From contig JABDCF010000021.1 in NCBI GenBank assembly GCA_013288235.1, positions 1-42,325 on the forward strand: a DNA stretch of 42,325 nt, written 5' to 3'. Under the pieces are notes generated by a model that was not told where the DNA came from, did not search any database, and saw nothing but the letters and a program-made list of their open reading frames with translations. Source of the stretch: Bacteroidota bacterium (GTDB lineage Bacteria > Bacteroidota > Bacteroidia > Sphingobacteriales > Sphingobacteriaceae). This document shows, piece after piece, positions 8,056-16,656 of this stretch. The translations under genes and the position numbers were made by a program. Each line of letters begins with the position of its first letter. Within the stretch, counting starts at the first letter, position 1.

Positions 8056-10191
8056 TTGAAACTCTCCTTTTTCTGTTTCTTTTTTTTGCTTTATTTTAAT
8101 GGATTTGCGGCGCCTGGCGTTTCGTTAAACGATACTTCGACAGTAAACCGGTTAAATAAACTCGCTGAATCTAAAACTGGAGCTGACCCGGATAGCGCCT
8201 TTTACTATGCAGAAGAAGCTATAAAGCTATCGCGGAAAATAAACTACTTACGCGGTTTGGGAGAAGGCTTGTTACAGGCAGGGCTTATTAATTTTACTAA
8301 AGGCAAATCGGACGATGCCGTTAAAAACTTTGATGAAGCCATATTAATTTATAAGCACCTAAACTATCAGCGTGGTTTATCCGCAGTTTACACCCAATAC
8401 GGGAGTATGTACAACAGGCTTGCAAATTACGATAAAGCGCTTGAATTCTTAAACTTAGCCATGGCGATAGACGAGCGCCTTAAGGACGAATATGCCCTGG
8501 CTGAATGTTACAAACATGTCGGGGTTGTTAATTTCAGCCGGGGAAAGCTTTCAGAAGCGCTTGATTTCTATTATAAAGGCTTGTTTATCGCGATAAAAGA
8601 TCATTATGACCTGCCTGCTGCCGAAATTTACAATGATATCGGCGCTATACTGCAAAATATAGAAGCTTATAGTAATGCGATAGAATATTTCAAAAAGTCC
8701 TTACCAGTTTTTGCAAGCAAAAAAAATACGCATGCTCTTGGAACGGTGTACGAAAATATAGCTAATTGCATGCTCAACCAGGGTGATTATGATAATGCTA
8801 TATTTTACCTGAACAAAGCATACCAGATCGCCAGGATACAGAACGACCCTGACTTATGGAGCGGCGTGTACAACGACCTGGGTGTATATTGGGCGAACAA
8901 AAACCAATTTAAGAAAGCCGTAAGCTATCTCGATAGTTCATTAAATATCAGCGTAAAAAACAAAATTACCTATGATCAGGCCAGTGCATTGGTCAGCTTT
9001 GCCAAAGTATACAACCTCCAGAAAAACTATAGCAAAGCCTACGGGTACGCTATACATGGACAAAAGCTTGCAAATAGCCTCGGAGATTTATATTTGCGGA
9101 TAAGTGCGGTGCTTGAACTTAACAAGACATGTGCCGGATTGGGAAGGATTACAGAGGCCTATGCCGCACTAAGTGAATATTTTTACCTGAAGGACGGACT
9201 GCAAAATGGAGAAAACGTAAAAAAGTTAACCACTTACAATTATCAGCTTAATCATCTATTTCAAAAACGCATATCAGAACTGCAGGAAGATAAAAAAAAT
9301 CTGTTATTTTCACAAAATGCACGTTATCATCGTGTTACAAACCGCTTTCTTTTCATCATTATAATTATCCTGATCGCTGTTATCGCAGTTTTCTACCTGA
9401 AACACAGGAAAGAGCAAAAGGTTAACAGGCTGTTAAAAACACAAAATGCGGTAGTGCTAAAACAAAAAACCGATCTTGATGAGCAGACAGAAAAATTAAA
9501 TGGCCTTAACGCGCTAAAAGACAGATTAATAGCAATACTTGCACATGACCTGCGCGCACCCTTAAGTACGTTAAGAGGGTTATTTGACCTTTTACAGGAT
9601 GATTCTATTTCGCACCAGGAACTTCTTGACATGATCCCATCAGTATTGATAAAGCTGGAATACACTTCAGATTTCCTTGATACGCTGCTATTTTGGATAA
9701 ACAGCCAGATGGAAAATTTTGGAAAAGGGGTGAAAAGGTTTTCGGTAAAAGAGATTGCTGCAAAAGAAATTCGAAACTTACATGATCAGGCAACCCGTAA
9801 AGGGATCAGTTTAATTATGAATGTGCCGGATAAACTGGCGGCAATGGCTGATCCCGATTCCGTCCGTATAGTTATCCGCAACTTGGTTACCAATGCTATT
9901 AAGTTCTCGGATACAGAGGATACCATCGAAGTTTCTGCAGCGCAAGAAGACAAGGATGTTGTACTTAGTGTAAAGGATACCGGTGTGGGGATGACAGCTA
10001 AACAAACGAAAGACCTGTTTAAGGCCAGGGTGGAAAGTATAAGGGGAACTCATAATGAATCGGGAACGGGAATGGGCCTGTTATTTTGCAAGGATTTGAT
10101 AGAAAAATGCAACGGGAAAATATGGGTAACAAGTAAACAGGATACAGGTACTGAATTTAGCTTTACAATTCCTGCCGTACCAACTAATTGA
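8056..10191 (+). CDS. TPR-repeat sensor histidine kinase
   Basis: 711 residues: signal-like N-terminus (KLSFFCFFFLLYFNGFAAP), a periplasmic array of TPR repeats to about residue 400, one transmembrane helix near 432-451 (FLFIIIIILIAVIAVFYL), then HisKA with phospho-acceptor His497 in ILAHDLRAPLS. The HATPase domain has N613 (NLVTNAIKFSD), DTGVGMT and GTGMGLLFCKD. There is no HAMP or receiver domain. The start is TTG at 8056: an in-frame stop lies 30 bases upstream, no ATG intervenes, and the TTG gives a proper signal peptide. No response regulator gene is adjacent, so it is an orphan kinase in this window. Confidence 0.9.
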   Translation: MKLSFFCFFFLLYFNGFAAPGVSLNDTSTVNRLNKLAESKTGADPDSAFYYAEEAIKLSRKINYLRGLGEGLLQAGLINFTKGKSDDAVKNFDEAILIYKHLNYQRGLSAVYTQYGSMYNRLANYDKALEFLNLAMAIDERLKDEYALAECYKHVGVVNFSRGKLSEALDFYYKGLFIAIKDHYDLPAAEIYNDIGAILQNIEAYSNAIEYFKKSLPVFASKKNTHALGTVYENIANCMLNQGDYDNAIFYLNKAYQIARIQNDPDLWSGVYNDLGVYWANKNQFKKAVSYLDSSLNISVKNKITYDQASALVSFAKVYNLQKNYSKAYGYAIHGQKLANSLGDLYLRISAVLELNKTCAGLGRITEAYAALSEYFYLKDGLQNGENVKKLTTYNYQLNHLFQKRISELQEDKKNLLFSQNARYHRVTNRFLFIIIIILIAVIAVFYLKHRKEQKVNRLLKTQNAVVLKQKTDLDEQTEKLNGLNALKDRLIAILAHDLRAPLSTLRGLFDLLQDDSISHQELLDMIPSVLIKLEYTSDFLDTLLFWINSQMENFGKGVKRFSVKEIAAKEIRNLHDQATRKGISLIMNVPDKLAAMADPDSVRIVIRNLVTNAIKFSDTEDTIEVSAAQEDKDVVLSVKDTGVGMTAKQTKDLFKARVESIRGTHNESGTGMGLLFCKDLIEKCNGKIWVTSKQDTGTEFSFTIPAVPTN

Positions 10192-10252
10192 TATTGATAA
10201 GGTGGGTTGCATTGCTGTTGTGCTTGGTTTTGATAGTCGGTTTAATGTCTGC

Positions 10253-10747
10253 TTACAATTCCTTCCTCATCACATAATCATTCATCCAATATTTGCCTAT
10301 TGGGACATCCTCTTCATAAGCCACAAAAAAGCCCATCTTTTCATAAAAGTTTTTGGCTTTATTATGGCGGTTTACGTTAAGATCAAGGGTGTGTTTGCCG
10401 GCTTCGAGGGTTTTATTAATTACTTCGTTGATGAGTATTTTGCCATAGCCTTTTCCCTGTGTTTCGGGCAGGCAATAAAGTTTATGCAGCTTATAAATTT
10501 CAGGGTCTTCTTCACGCGGCGAATAACCCGCGAATGCAACAGGCCTATAATCTTCAATAAGCAAAAGATAAGTTTGTGTGCCATGTTTTAGCTGCGAGGT
10601 TATCTTTTCAACTGAATAAATTTCGGCCAGCATAAAATCCAGTTGTTCTTTTTCTAATATCGGGCTATAAGTATGCCGCCATGTTATTTCGGCTATTTCG
10701 CGGATGGTTTCAACATCACCAGGTGTTGCTTTTCTGATAGAATACAT
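10253..10747 (-). CDS. GNAT-family N-acetyltransferase
   Basis: 164 residues with a GNAT fold. The acetyl-CoA binding motif A is seen in YCLPETQGKGYGKILINEVI (QGKGYG at 97-102), and motif B in KAKNFYEKMGFFVAYEED. The opening YSIRKATPGDVETIREIAE is typical of small-molecule or protein acetyltransferases; the acceptor is unknown. The ATG at 10747 is preferred to a TTG two codons upstream. It is convergent with the histidine kinase gene, with 61 bases between the stops and no clear terminator. Confidence 0.88.
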   Translation of the reverse strand: MYSIRKATPGDVETIREIAEITWRHTYSPILEKEQLDFMLAEIYSVEKITSQLKHGTQTYLLLIEDYRPVAFAGYSPREEDPEIYKLHKLYCLPETQGKGYGKILINEVINKTLEAGKHTLDLNVNRHNKAKNFYEKMGFFVAYEEDVPIGKYWMNDYVMRKEL

Positions 10748-10846
10748 GGCCAAATATATGTATTTGAATAAAAATATGGGGAATCACGAAAACTTAGGAA
10801 AATCGCTTTAAAAATAACCAATAGATAAAAAACCATCAATGCTTCC

Positions 10847-10963
10847 AGGGCGACCACAAGGGATCGCCCCTACGCATCATCCGTATTTATCCGATGCTAT
10901 AAATTATAGAAATTGGCCAGGCATCGAAAATAGCCCGTAGGGGCGATCCCTTGTGGTCGCCCT
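10847..10963. repeat. 28-bp perfect inverted repeat (GGGCGACCACAAGGG type)
   Basis: Arms 10847-10874 and 10936-10963 are exact reverse complements over 28 bases; the left arm begins AGGGCGACCACAAGGGATCG. Shorter complementary words (GATGC / GCATC) continue inside, leaving a loop of about 40 bases. The GC-rich stem contrasts with its AT-rich flanks. It lies in the divergent gap between the GNAT gene and the following membrane-protein pair. From memory, near-identical palindromes occur dispersed in unrelated bacteria, which would fit a mobile or REP-like element; this was not checked. Confidence 0.8.
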
Positions 10964-11062
10964 TTGACATCGGACAGTGGCGGGAGCTAAGAGGTTGAGG
11001 GGAATATGCATAAATTGATTATTATTGCTAAATTTATAAATGCAGAGCCTAACCTAAATGCA

Positions 11063-11685
11063 ATGAAGAAAAACGATATTCTATTGCTATCCTTTGCAGC
11101 CCTGTTCGTGGCTGTTGGAATATACCTGGATTTCTATATAAAATTAATATCTATTTATTGGTTAGTTGGCAAATGGATTGGTCTATCCGCAATTATGTTT
11201 TTTGCATTTGTACCCCGGATCATTCGAAAAGAAAAGATTGAATTTTCTGTACGTTTTATGATGATTACGTACGTTACATTTTATGGATTGCAATGTTATC
11301 GTGATATCACGGATTACAAAGAAAACGTTTGCGCTGATAAATTTGGCCAGGAGTTTAATGGAAGGAGGAGGGAACTTCATATACCTGCAATTCCGAAAGA
11401 TTGGCATTTTGAATACCGCTATGATCGGCTGGTGGATTGGAAAGGAAAAAGTATTACGGGGCACGAAAGAAAATCCATTGGCATTGATTCTAACTGCAAC
11501 CTGTAATTTGAAGAAGATGTTTACCAGTGCATGATAAATATAGAGACCTAACAATTTCCACTCATTGGACATACGGAAAGGATTCTATATTTTTTACTTA
11601 TAACGATGGCGACAGCATCCGCAACATAACGCGGCAAATATCCGATAGCATACTTGATGCCGAAAGAATAAAGAAGGATTATTGA
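11063..11685 (+). pseudogene. Decayed paralog of the membrane protein at 11719-12354
   Basis: The ATG at 11063 (MKKNDILLLSFAALFVAVG) opens a reading frame closely resembling the next gene: three hydrophobic segments, then DKFGQEFNGRRRELHIPAIP. It meets a TAA at 11504-11506 after 147 codons. Homology resumes in another frame from about 11520 to a TGA at 11683 (KDSIFFTYNDGDSIRNIT, SDSILDAERIKKD, matching DSTFFNYEVDNNISRIS and DSIFAAEQIRRD downstream). The alignment therefore needs both a stop and a frameshift near 11507-11521. The truncated membrane part could still be made. Sequencing error is possible but would need two events. Confidence 0.75.
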
Positions 11686-11718
11686 AAAAACAATGTAACC
11701 CGGCCTAACCTAAATACA

Positions 11719-12354
11719 ATGAAAAAAATTGACATATTTTTTACGTGCTTCACCGTTCTGTTTGCAATCACAGGTCTCTACTTAGATATATCGATCAAGT
11801 CGCAGTCAATTTACTGGATGATTGCTAAATTAATAGGGATTTCCATTATAGTTTTAGGGCCATTGGTTACAACAATTATCCTGAAAGAACACACGAGAAG
11901 TTACCTATTTTTTTGTATATGCGGCGGAATGATTTTATTGGGCTTCACTGGTTATAACGAGGTTTTCAAATACGAAATTGCAGTTTGTCACGATAAATTT
12001 GGCCGGGAGTTTAACGAAAGGCGAAGACAACTTGGCATACCTGAAATACCGGCAAACTGGCAAATAGATTCAAAAAGAGACGATTTAACCTCCTGGCATG
12101 GAAAAGACAGTATTGGCGGTCATGAAAGTAAGACTATTATCTTTGATAAGTGCAGAATAGACCGTGAAGATGACGAATATTACCTTACGCCCCGCGATGG
12201 TGATTCCAGGCATATGGAGGTCATCTACCAATATGCAGAAGGGAATGTCGGGGATTCAACATTTTTCAACTATGAAGTGGACAACAACATCAGCAGGATT
12301 TCACGAAGTATGGCTGACAGCATATTTGCCGCTGAACAAATAAGAAGGGATTAA
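11719..12354 (+). CDS. Membrane protein of unknown function, intact copy of a tandem pair
   Basis: 211 residues. Three hydrophobic segments span about residues 5-25, 33-55 and 63-83, followed by a soluble region with the motif CHDKFGREFNERRRQLGIPEIPANW and a charged C-terminus ending SMADSIFAAEQIRRD. I recognise no family. Its start context (AACCTAAATACAATGAAA) almost repeats that of the upstream decayed copy, which shows that the pair arose by duplication including upstream DNA. The gap to the pseudogene is 33 bases, so the two could once have formed an operon. Confidence 0.7.
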   Translation: MKKIDIFFTCFTVLFAITGLYLDISIKSQSIYWMIAKLIGISIIVLGPLVTTIILKEHTRSYLFFCICGGMILLGFTGYNEVFKYEIAVCHDKFGREFNERRRQLGIPEIPANWQIDSKRDDLTSWHGKDSIGGHESKTIIFDKCRIDREDDEYYLTPRDGDSRHMEVIYQYAEGNVGDSTFFNYEVDNNISRISRSMADSIFAAEQIRRD

Positions 12355-12363
12355 AATTGTATT

Positions 12364-12381
12364 GTAACTAACCCTAGTTAC
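12364..12381. promoter_or_regulatory. Small dyad upstream of prolyl oligopeptidase gene
   Basis: GTAACTA and TAGTTAC flank a 4-base loop (perfect 7-bp arms). It lies 53 bases before the ATG at 12434 and just after the preceding stop. It could be an operator or a weak hairpin; no regulator is evident. Confidence 0.3.
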
Positions 12382-12433
12382 GAGTCATGAACTTTTTCCC
12401 CTATCTTAGCCTCATTAACCACACAATTGCAAA

Positions 12434-14548
12434 ATGAAAACTTTTACCTGTTTATCTGCAGCTGTTTTAATTTGCAGCTTCGCCTGTGCACAACAAATGA
12501 ATACACAAAAGCTTACGTACCCCGCAACCAAAAAGGTTGATACCGTTAATAATTATTTCGGCACTATAGTGCCCGATCCTTACCGCTGGCTGGAAGACGA
12601 CCGCGCTGCCGATACCAAAGCCTGGGTACAGGCCGAAAACAAAGTTACGCAAGCCTATCTTTCGCAAATACCTTATCGCGATGCCATGCACAAACGCCTG
12701 GAGCAGCTTTGGAACTACGAAAAATACAGCGCACCGTTTAAAGAAGGCAAATACACTTATTTTTATAAAAACGATGGCTTGCAAAGCCAGTCGGTTTTAT
12801 GGCGGCAGGTGGGCGATGGAGCCCCCGAAGTATTTTTAGACCCCAATAAGTTTTCGGCTGACGGTACTACCTCCTTACAGGGTATTGATTTTACAAAAGA
12901 CGGCAGCATGGCTGCTTACCAGTTATCAGAAGGCGGCAGCGACTGGCGCAAGGTTATCGTAATAAAAACCGAGGATAAAGCTATGGTTGGCGATACCTTA
13001 ACCGATATTAAATTCAGCGGCATAGCCTGGAAGGGCAACGAAGGTTTTTATTACAGCAGCTACGATAAGCCTAAAACAGGTTCGCAGTTATCGGGGATGA
13101 CACAATTCCATAAGCTGTTTTACCATACTCTGGGCACACCACAAAGCACTGACAAATTACTATTTGGTGGCGAAGAAACTAAACGCAGGTATATCGGGGC
13201 TTATTTAACGGAAGACCAGCGTTTCCTGGTGATCACCGCTGCCAATGAAACCACAGGCAACGAACTTTATATACAGGATTTGAGCCTCCCTAACAGCCAG
13301 ATAATTAAAGTAGTTGATAATTTTGATAATGAGCATACCGTGCTTGACAACGTGGGTAGCAAGCTTTACATTTTAACCAACCTGTATTCGCCAAACTTTA
13401 AAATTGTTACGGTTGATGCCTCAAACCCAAAGCCAATTAACTGGAAGGACTTTATACCCACAACTACCAACGTGTTGACAGCTTCGACAGGCGGCGGCAA
13501 AATTTTTGCCGAATACCTGAAAGACGCCACCTCGTTTGTTCAGCAATATGATATGGACGGTAAACTTGAACGTACCATCGAACTACCTTCAGTTGGCACA
13601 GCCGCGGGCTTCGGCACAAAAAAGGAAGAAAAGGAAACTTATTACACCTTTACCAATTACGTTTATCCGCCAACTATTTTTAAACTGGATATTGCCACCG
13701 GCGCGTCCACGGTTTATAAAAAATCGAACGTGCAGTTTGACCCAACTTTATACGAGAGTAAACAGGTGTTTTATGCCTCGAAAGACGGCACCAAAATACC
13801 AATGATTATCACTTATAAAAAAGGCACGGTGATGAATGGCAAAAATCCGACTTTGCTTTACGCTTACGGCGGTTTCGGTATCAGCCTTACCCCGGCATTT
13901 AGTACCAGCAATATTATTTTGATGGAGCATGGCGGCATTTATGTAGTGCCCAACCTGCGTGGCGGCGGCGAGTACGGCGAAAAATGGCATAAAGCAGGCA
14001 TTAAAATGAAAAAGCAAAACGTGTTTGATGATTTTATTGCCGCAGCCGAATACCTCATCAAACATAAATATACCTCGAAAGATTATCTCGCTATTTCGGG
14101 CGGTTCAAATGGCGGTCTTCTGATCGGCGCAGTAATGACGCAGCGGCCCGATTTGTGGAAAGTGGCTTTTCCTGCTGTTGGGGTAATGGATATGCTGCGT
14201 TATAACCAGTTTACCGCAGGCGCGGGATGGAGCTATGATTATGGCACCGCAGAAGACTCGAAGGAGATGTTTGACTATTTGTATAACTACTCGCCTTACC
14301 ATGCCTTAAAGCCCAATAATTACCCGGCAACAATGGTAACCACTGCCGATCATGACGATAGGGTAGTGCCTGCGCACTCCTTCAAATTTGCAGCACGTTT
14401 GCAGGAATATCAGCAGGGTCCTGCTCCTGTAATTATCCGCATTGAAACCAAAGCAGGCCACGGAGCTGGCCAAAGTACCGAGCAAGTGATAAGCGGTCAG
14501 GTTGATAAATGGGCGTTTATGTTTTGGAATATGGGAATTAATTTTTGA
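12434..14548 (+). CDS. Secreted prolyl oligopeptidase (S9A)
   Basis: 704 residues with a signal peptide (MKTFTCLSAAVLICSFACAQ). The N-terminal propeller-type entry PDPYRWLEDD is diagnostic of S9A. The C-terminal alpha/beta-hydrolase domain has the nucleophile Ser558 in SGGSNGGLL, an acidic residue at about Asp641 in ADHDDRVVPAHS and His676 in KAGHGAG. The expected reaction is cleavage after proline in short peptides. The signal peptide puts the enzyme in the periplasm or outside, as in other Bacteroidota S9A enzymes. Full length for the family, with no damage seen. Confidence 0.95.
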   Translation: MKTFTCLSAAVLICSFACAQQMNTQKLTYPATKKVDTVNNYFGTIVPDPYRWLEDDRAADTKAWVQAENKVTQAYLSQIPYRDAMHKRLEQLWNYEKYSAPFKEGKYTYFYKNDGLQSQSVLWRQVGDGAPEVFLDPNKFSADGTTSLQGIDFTKDGSMAAYQLSEGGSDWRKVIVIKTEDKAMVGDTLTDIKFSGIAWKGNEGFYYSSYDKPKTGSQLSGMTQFHKLFYHTLGTPQSTDKLLFGGEETKRRYIGAYLTEDQRFLVITAANETTGNELYIQDLSLPNSQIIKVVDNFDNEHTVLDNVGSKLYILTNLYSPNFKIVTVDASNPKPINWKDFIPTTTNVLTASTGGGKIFAEYLKDATSFVQQYDMDGKLERTIELPSVGTAAGFGTKKEEKETYYTFTNYVYPPTIFKLDIATGASTVYKKSNVQFDPTLYESKQVFYASKDGTKIPMIITYKKGTVMNGKNPTLLYAYGGFGISLTPAFSTSNIILMEHGGIYVVPNLRGGGEYGEKWHKAGIKMKKQNVFDDFIAAAEYLIKHKYTSKDYLAISGGSNGGLLIGAVMTQRPDLWKVAFPAVGVMDMLRYNQFTAGAGWSYDYGTAEDSKEMFDYLYNYSPYHALKPNNYPATMVTTADHDDRVVPAHSFKFAARLQEYQQGPAPVIIRIETKAGHGAGQSTEQVISGQVDKWAFMFWNMGINF

Positions 14549-14608
14549 TTTCGGATGTTCGATTTCGGATTTATCGAGTGCGGAAGTCGGAATGTCGATT
14601 GCGGAATA
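14547..14608. repeat. Word-repeat tract (GATTTCGGATGTTCG vocabulary), single arm
   Basis: Degenerate copies of GATTTCGGA, GTTCGATTTCGG and GGAATGTCGATTGCGG run from the stop codon of the peptidase to just before the next gene. No complementary arm is seen here. A 24-base stretch at 14547-14570 is identical to 40727-40750 in the RND operon hairpin. It looks like one arm of the same element type left alone. Confidence 0.65.
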
Positions 14609-14630
14609 AAAAACGGTTACGGTTAAAGAA

Positions 14631-15431
14631 ATGATGATCAAAATAAAAAGTTGCTTTTATCTGTTAACAATAGCCATCTTCCTGCTTTTTGGCGAAACTT
14701 GCCTCTACGCCCAACCCCACAAACAAAACCTCAATATCGTATTCATCGGCAACAGCATAACCCATGGCTCGGGATTAGCTAATCCAGCAACTGATGCGCC
14801 GCCGGTTATTGCTTGTAACTATTTGCGGCAGCAAAGCAATATCGGCACAGTTGAATTCTCTAACCAGGGCCATAGCGGCTTTACTACACTTGATTTTTTG
14901 CCATCAACCGGCAACGCATTTCAAAAGGTTGAAGCGGCTGCCCACGCGTTTACAGATAAGCGGGCGTTGCTAATATTTTCGGTTAAGCTTGGCACAAATG
15001 ATAGCGCTATCCAAGGCCCAAATGGATCGCCCGTTTCGCCGGAGGCTTATAAACAAAATCTAAAAACCATCGCCGATAGCCTGCTGAAAGAATTTCCAAA
15101 CTGTATTATCATTTTCCAACACCCTGTATGGTATAGTCCCAATACCTATAACGGCGCCAAATATTTGGCTGAAGGTTTATCAAGACTGCAAAGCTATATC
15201 CCGCAAATTGATCAGCTGGTTGCAGACTACGCAGTTTCCAATCCGAAACGGGTATTTATTGGTGATAAAAAAGCCTTTAGCTATTTTAAGAAACATTACT
15301 TAACTGATCTTCAGCCCGAACAAGGCCACCAGGGCATATTTTATTTACACCCAAATGTACAAGGCGCGATAGTATTGGGCACCTTTTGGGGCGAAGCGAT
15401 CAGTAAGGTGGTGAGGGAAAAATCCAGGTAA
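14631..15431 (+). CDS. Exported SGNH/GDSL hydrolase
   Basis: 266 residues with an N-terminal signal segment ending near CLYAQ. Block I is IVFIGNSITHGSG with nucleophile Ser42, block III is LGTNDSA with Asn123, and block V is LHPNVQGA with His240. This is the SGNH esterase/acylhydrolase set. It lies 82 bases after the prolyl oligopeptidase and could share its transcript. Its last 20 codons recur as a fragment at 16041-16106. Substrate is unknown; similar Bacteroidota enzymes are often sialate or polysaccharide O-acetylesterases. Confidence 0.9.
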   Translation: MMIKIKSCFYLLTIAIFLLFGETCLYAQPHKQNLNIVFIGNSITHGSGLANPATDAPPVIACNYLRQQSNIGTVEFSNQGHSGFTTLDFLPSTGNAFQKVEAAAHAFTDKRALLIFSVKLGTNDSAIQGPNGSPVSPEAYKQNLKTIADSLLKEFPNCIIIFQHPVWYSPNTYNGAKYLAEGLSRLQSYIPQIDQLVADYAVSNPKRVFIGDKKAFSYFKKHYLTDLQPEQGHQGIFYLHPNVQGAIVLGTFWGEAISKVVREKSR

Positions 15432-15442
15432 CATTGGGAAAA

Positions 15443-15474
15443 ACTTTACGAAACTTTTAAAAGTTTCGTAAAGT
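15443..15474. terminator. 32-bp perfect palindrome between convergent genes
   Basis: ACTTTACGAAACTTTT is followed directly by its exact reverse complement, without a loop. It lies between the stops of the hydrolase (+) and the periplasmic protein (-), so a bidirectional transcription end is likely. The stem is AT-rich, however, and lacks a clear T-run. Confidence 0.55.
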
Positions 15475-15483
15475 CGAAATCTA

Positions 15484-15909
15484 TTAATGCTTGTCGCCGC
15501 TCCAGTGGTTACGATAGTGGTAATCATGGCTGTCGCGGATCATCCGCTGATCGGTGTGGCCTTTGTAACCTGCATACCTCGCCCTTATATCAGCATGGTG
15601 TTCCCATGGATTACGCTGGTTAATTACGGCTTTGTAACTGTGGTACCTGTCGTAGTTAGCGTACCTTGGTGGTAAAGCTCCGCCGTGCACCCATACATTA
15701 TTCTCATTATAAACGTATTGATGGGCATTTACATCATAGTATGCATCAATATCGGGCATATAATAGTACCGGGCGTGGTGATACCCAACAGGGCCCCATT
15801 CCGGTTGACTGCCTATGTTTACGCCTATACCGAAACCTACCTGCGCATCAGCCATTTTGAATGATAAACAGCCAAATAGGATGACTGCTATAAAAAATAA
15901 TTTTTTCAT
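15484..15909 (-). CDS. Periplasmic protein of unknown function, tandem copy 1
   Basis: 141 residues with a signal peptide (MKKLFFIAVILFGCLSFKMADAQ). The mature part is rich in Tyr, His and Trp: SQPEWGPVGYHHARYYYMPD, DAYYDVNAHQYVYNENNVWVHG, NPWEHHADIRARYAGYKG. It ends RNHWSGDKH. The start MKKLFF at 15909 is preferred to one 9 codons upstream, because it gives a standard signal peptide. About 700 bases upstream on this strand lies a paralog with the same sequence blocks plus a His-rich tail. I recognise no named function; similar small proteins are frequent in Bacteroidota and are unassigned. Confidence 0.75.
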   Translation of the reverse strand: MKKLFFIAVILFGCLSFKMADAQVGFGIGVNIGSQPEWGPVGYHHARYYYMPDIDAYYDVNAHQYVYNENNVWVHGGALPPRYANYDRYHSYKAVINQRNPWEHHADIRARYAGYKGHTDQRMIRDSHDYHYRNHWSGDKH

Positions 15910-16040
15910 AAATAAGATTGTTTGACAGATAGACAATCAGTACCGTTAATAGTTTACTTTATTTTTTCGGGGTACGATTTAAAGATTTACTACTTCTAAT
16001 TTTTTGGTAAATCACGTACATTCTGTAGAATATTCAAAGC

Positions 16041-16106
16041 GCAATAGTATTGTGTACTTTTTGGGGCGAGGCGATCAATAAGGTGGTAAAACATGGTTTA
16101 AATTAA
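16041..16106 (+). pseudogene. Duplicated 3' end of the SGNH hydrolase gene
   Basis: Translation gives AIVLCTFWGEAINKVVKHGLN and a stop, against AIVLGTFWGEAISKVVREKSR at the end of the hydrolase at 15366-15431. The match begins abruptly, so only the last 20 or so codons were copied. It lies between the two periplasmic paralogs, exactly where the hydrolase end sits relative to copy 1. This is a scar of a tandem duplication. Confidence 0.85.
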
Positions 16107-16121
16107 AGGGCATAGCACATA

Positions 16122-16161
16122 AAAACAAAACAGCGCCGTTTTCGCGGCGCTGTTTTGTTTT
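16122..16161. terminator. Strong bidirectional terminator hairpin
   Basis: A 17-bp perfect stem (AAAACAAAACAGCGCCG and its complement) with a 6-base loop, A-tract on one side and T-tract on the other. It lies just after the stop of the His-rich periplasmic gene on the minus strand. The corresponding place in duplication copy 1 has a different, AT-rich palindrome. Confidence 0.8.
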
Positions 16162-16179
16162 ATAATATTTTGATATCAA

Positions 16180-16656
16180 TTAGTGGTCGCCATGGTCATG
16201 GCCGCCGTTGCCGTGATCGTGTCCTCTGTCTCCGTGGTTCCCATTATCATGCCAGTGGTTACGGTAATGTGCATCATGACTGTCCCTGATAATTACCTGG
16301 TCATGGCGGCCACGATATCCCGCATACCTTGTCCTTATATCGGCATGATGCTCCCATGGGTTACGTTGGTTTACAACAACTTTATAGCTATGGAATTTGT
16401 CGAAATGATACCTGGCGGGTAAAACATTTGCATGTACCCACACATTATTTTCGTTATAAACATATTGGTGTGCCGGAACATCGTAATAGGCGTCAATATC
16501 CGGCATGTAGTAATACTGGGCATGGTCGTAACCAACAGGTCCCCATTCTGGTTGACTGCCTATGTTTATACCTGCCCTAATAGTTAACTGTGCATTAGCA
16601 TTTTTGAATGATAAACAACCAAATATGATGGCTGTAATAAAAAATAATTTTTTCAT
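16180..16656 (-). CDS. Periplasmic protein of unknown function with His-rich tail, tandem copy 2
   Basis: 158 residues, signal peptide MKKLFFITAIIFGCLSFKNANAQ, then the same blocks as its neighbour (SQPEWGPVGYDHAQYYYMPD, YDVPAHQYVYNENNVWVHA, NPWEHHADIRTRYAGYRG). It differs by a C-terminal extension from about residue 134 with eight His in the last 25 residues (HGDRGHDHGNGGHDHGDH), a likely metal-binding tail. The 5' flanks of both copies are also similar, so the promoter was duplicated too. The start at 16656 is chosen as for copy 1. Function unknown; metal binding is inferred only from composition. Confidence 0.78.
   Translation of the reverse strand: MKKLFFITAIIFGCLSFKNANAQLTIRAGINIGSQPEWGPVGYDHAQYYYMPDIDAYYDVPAHQYVYNENNVWVHANVLPARYHFDKFHSYKVVVNQRNPWEHHADIRTRYAGYRGRHDQVIIRDSHDAHYRNHWHDNGNHGDRGHDHGNGGHDHGDH

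Noticed and set aside
10192..10252. A response regulator or terminator after the histidine kinase
   Set aside because: The gap is 61 bases with no receiver-domain frame and no convincing hairpin.
10202..10591. A 129-codon plus-strand reading frame
   Set aside because: It lies wholly on the opposite strand of the GNAT gene, whose acetyl-CoA motif is clear. The frame has no domain of its own.
16041..16106. A small independent gene
   Set aside because: It has no start codon and matches the hydrolase 3' end, so it is a duplication scar.
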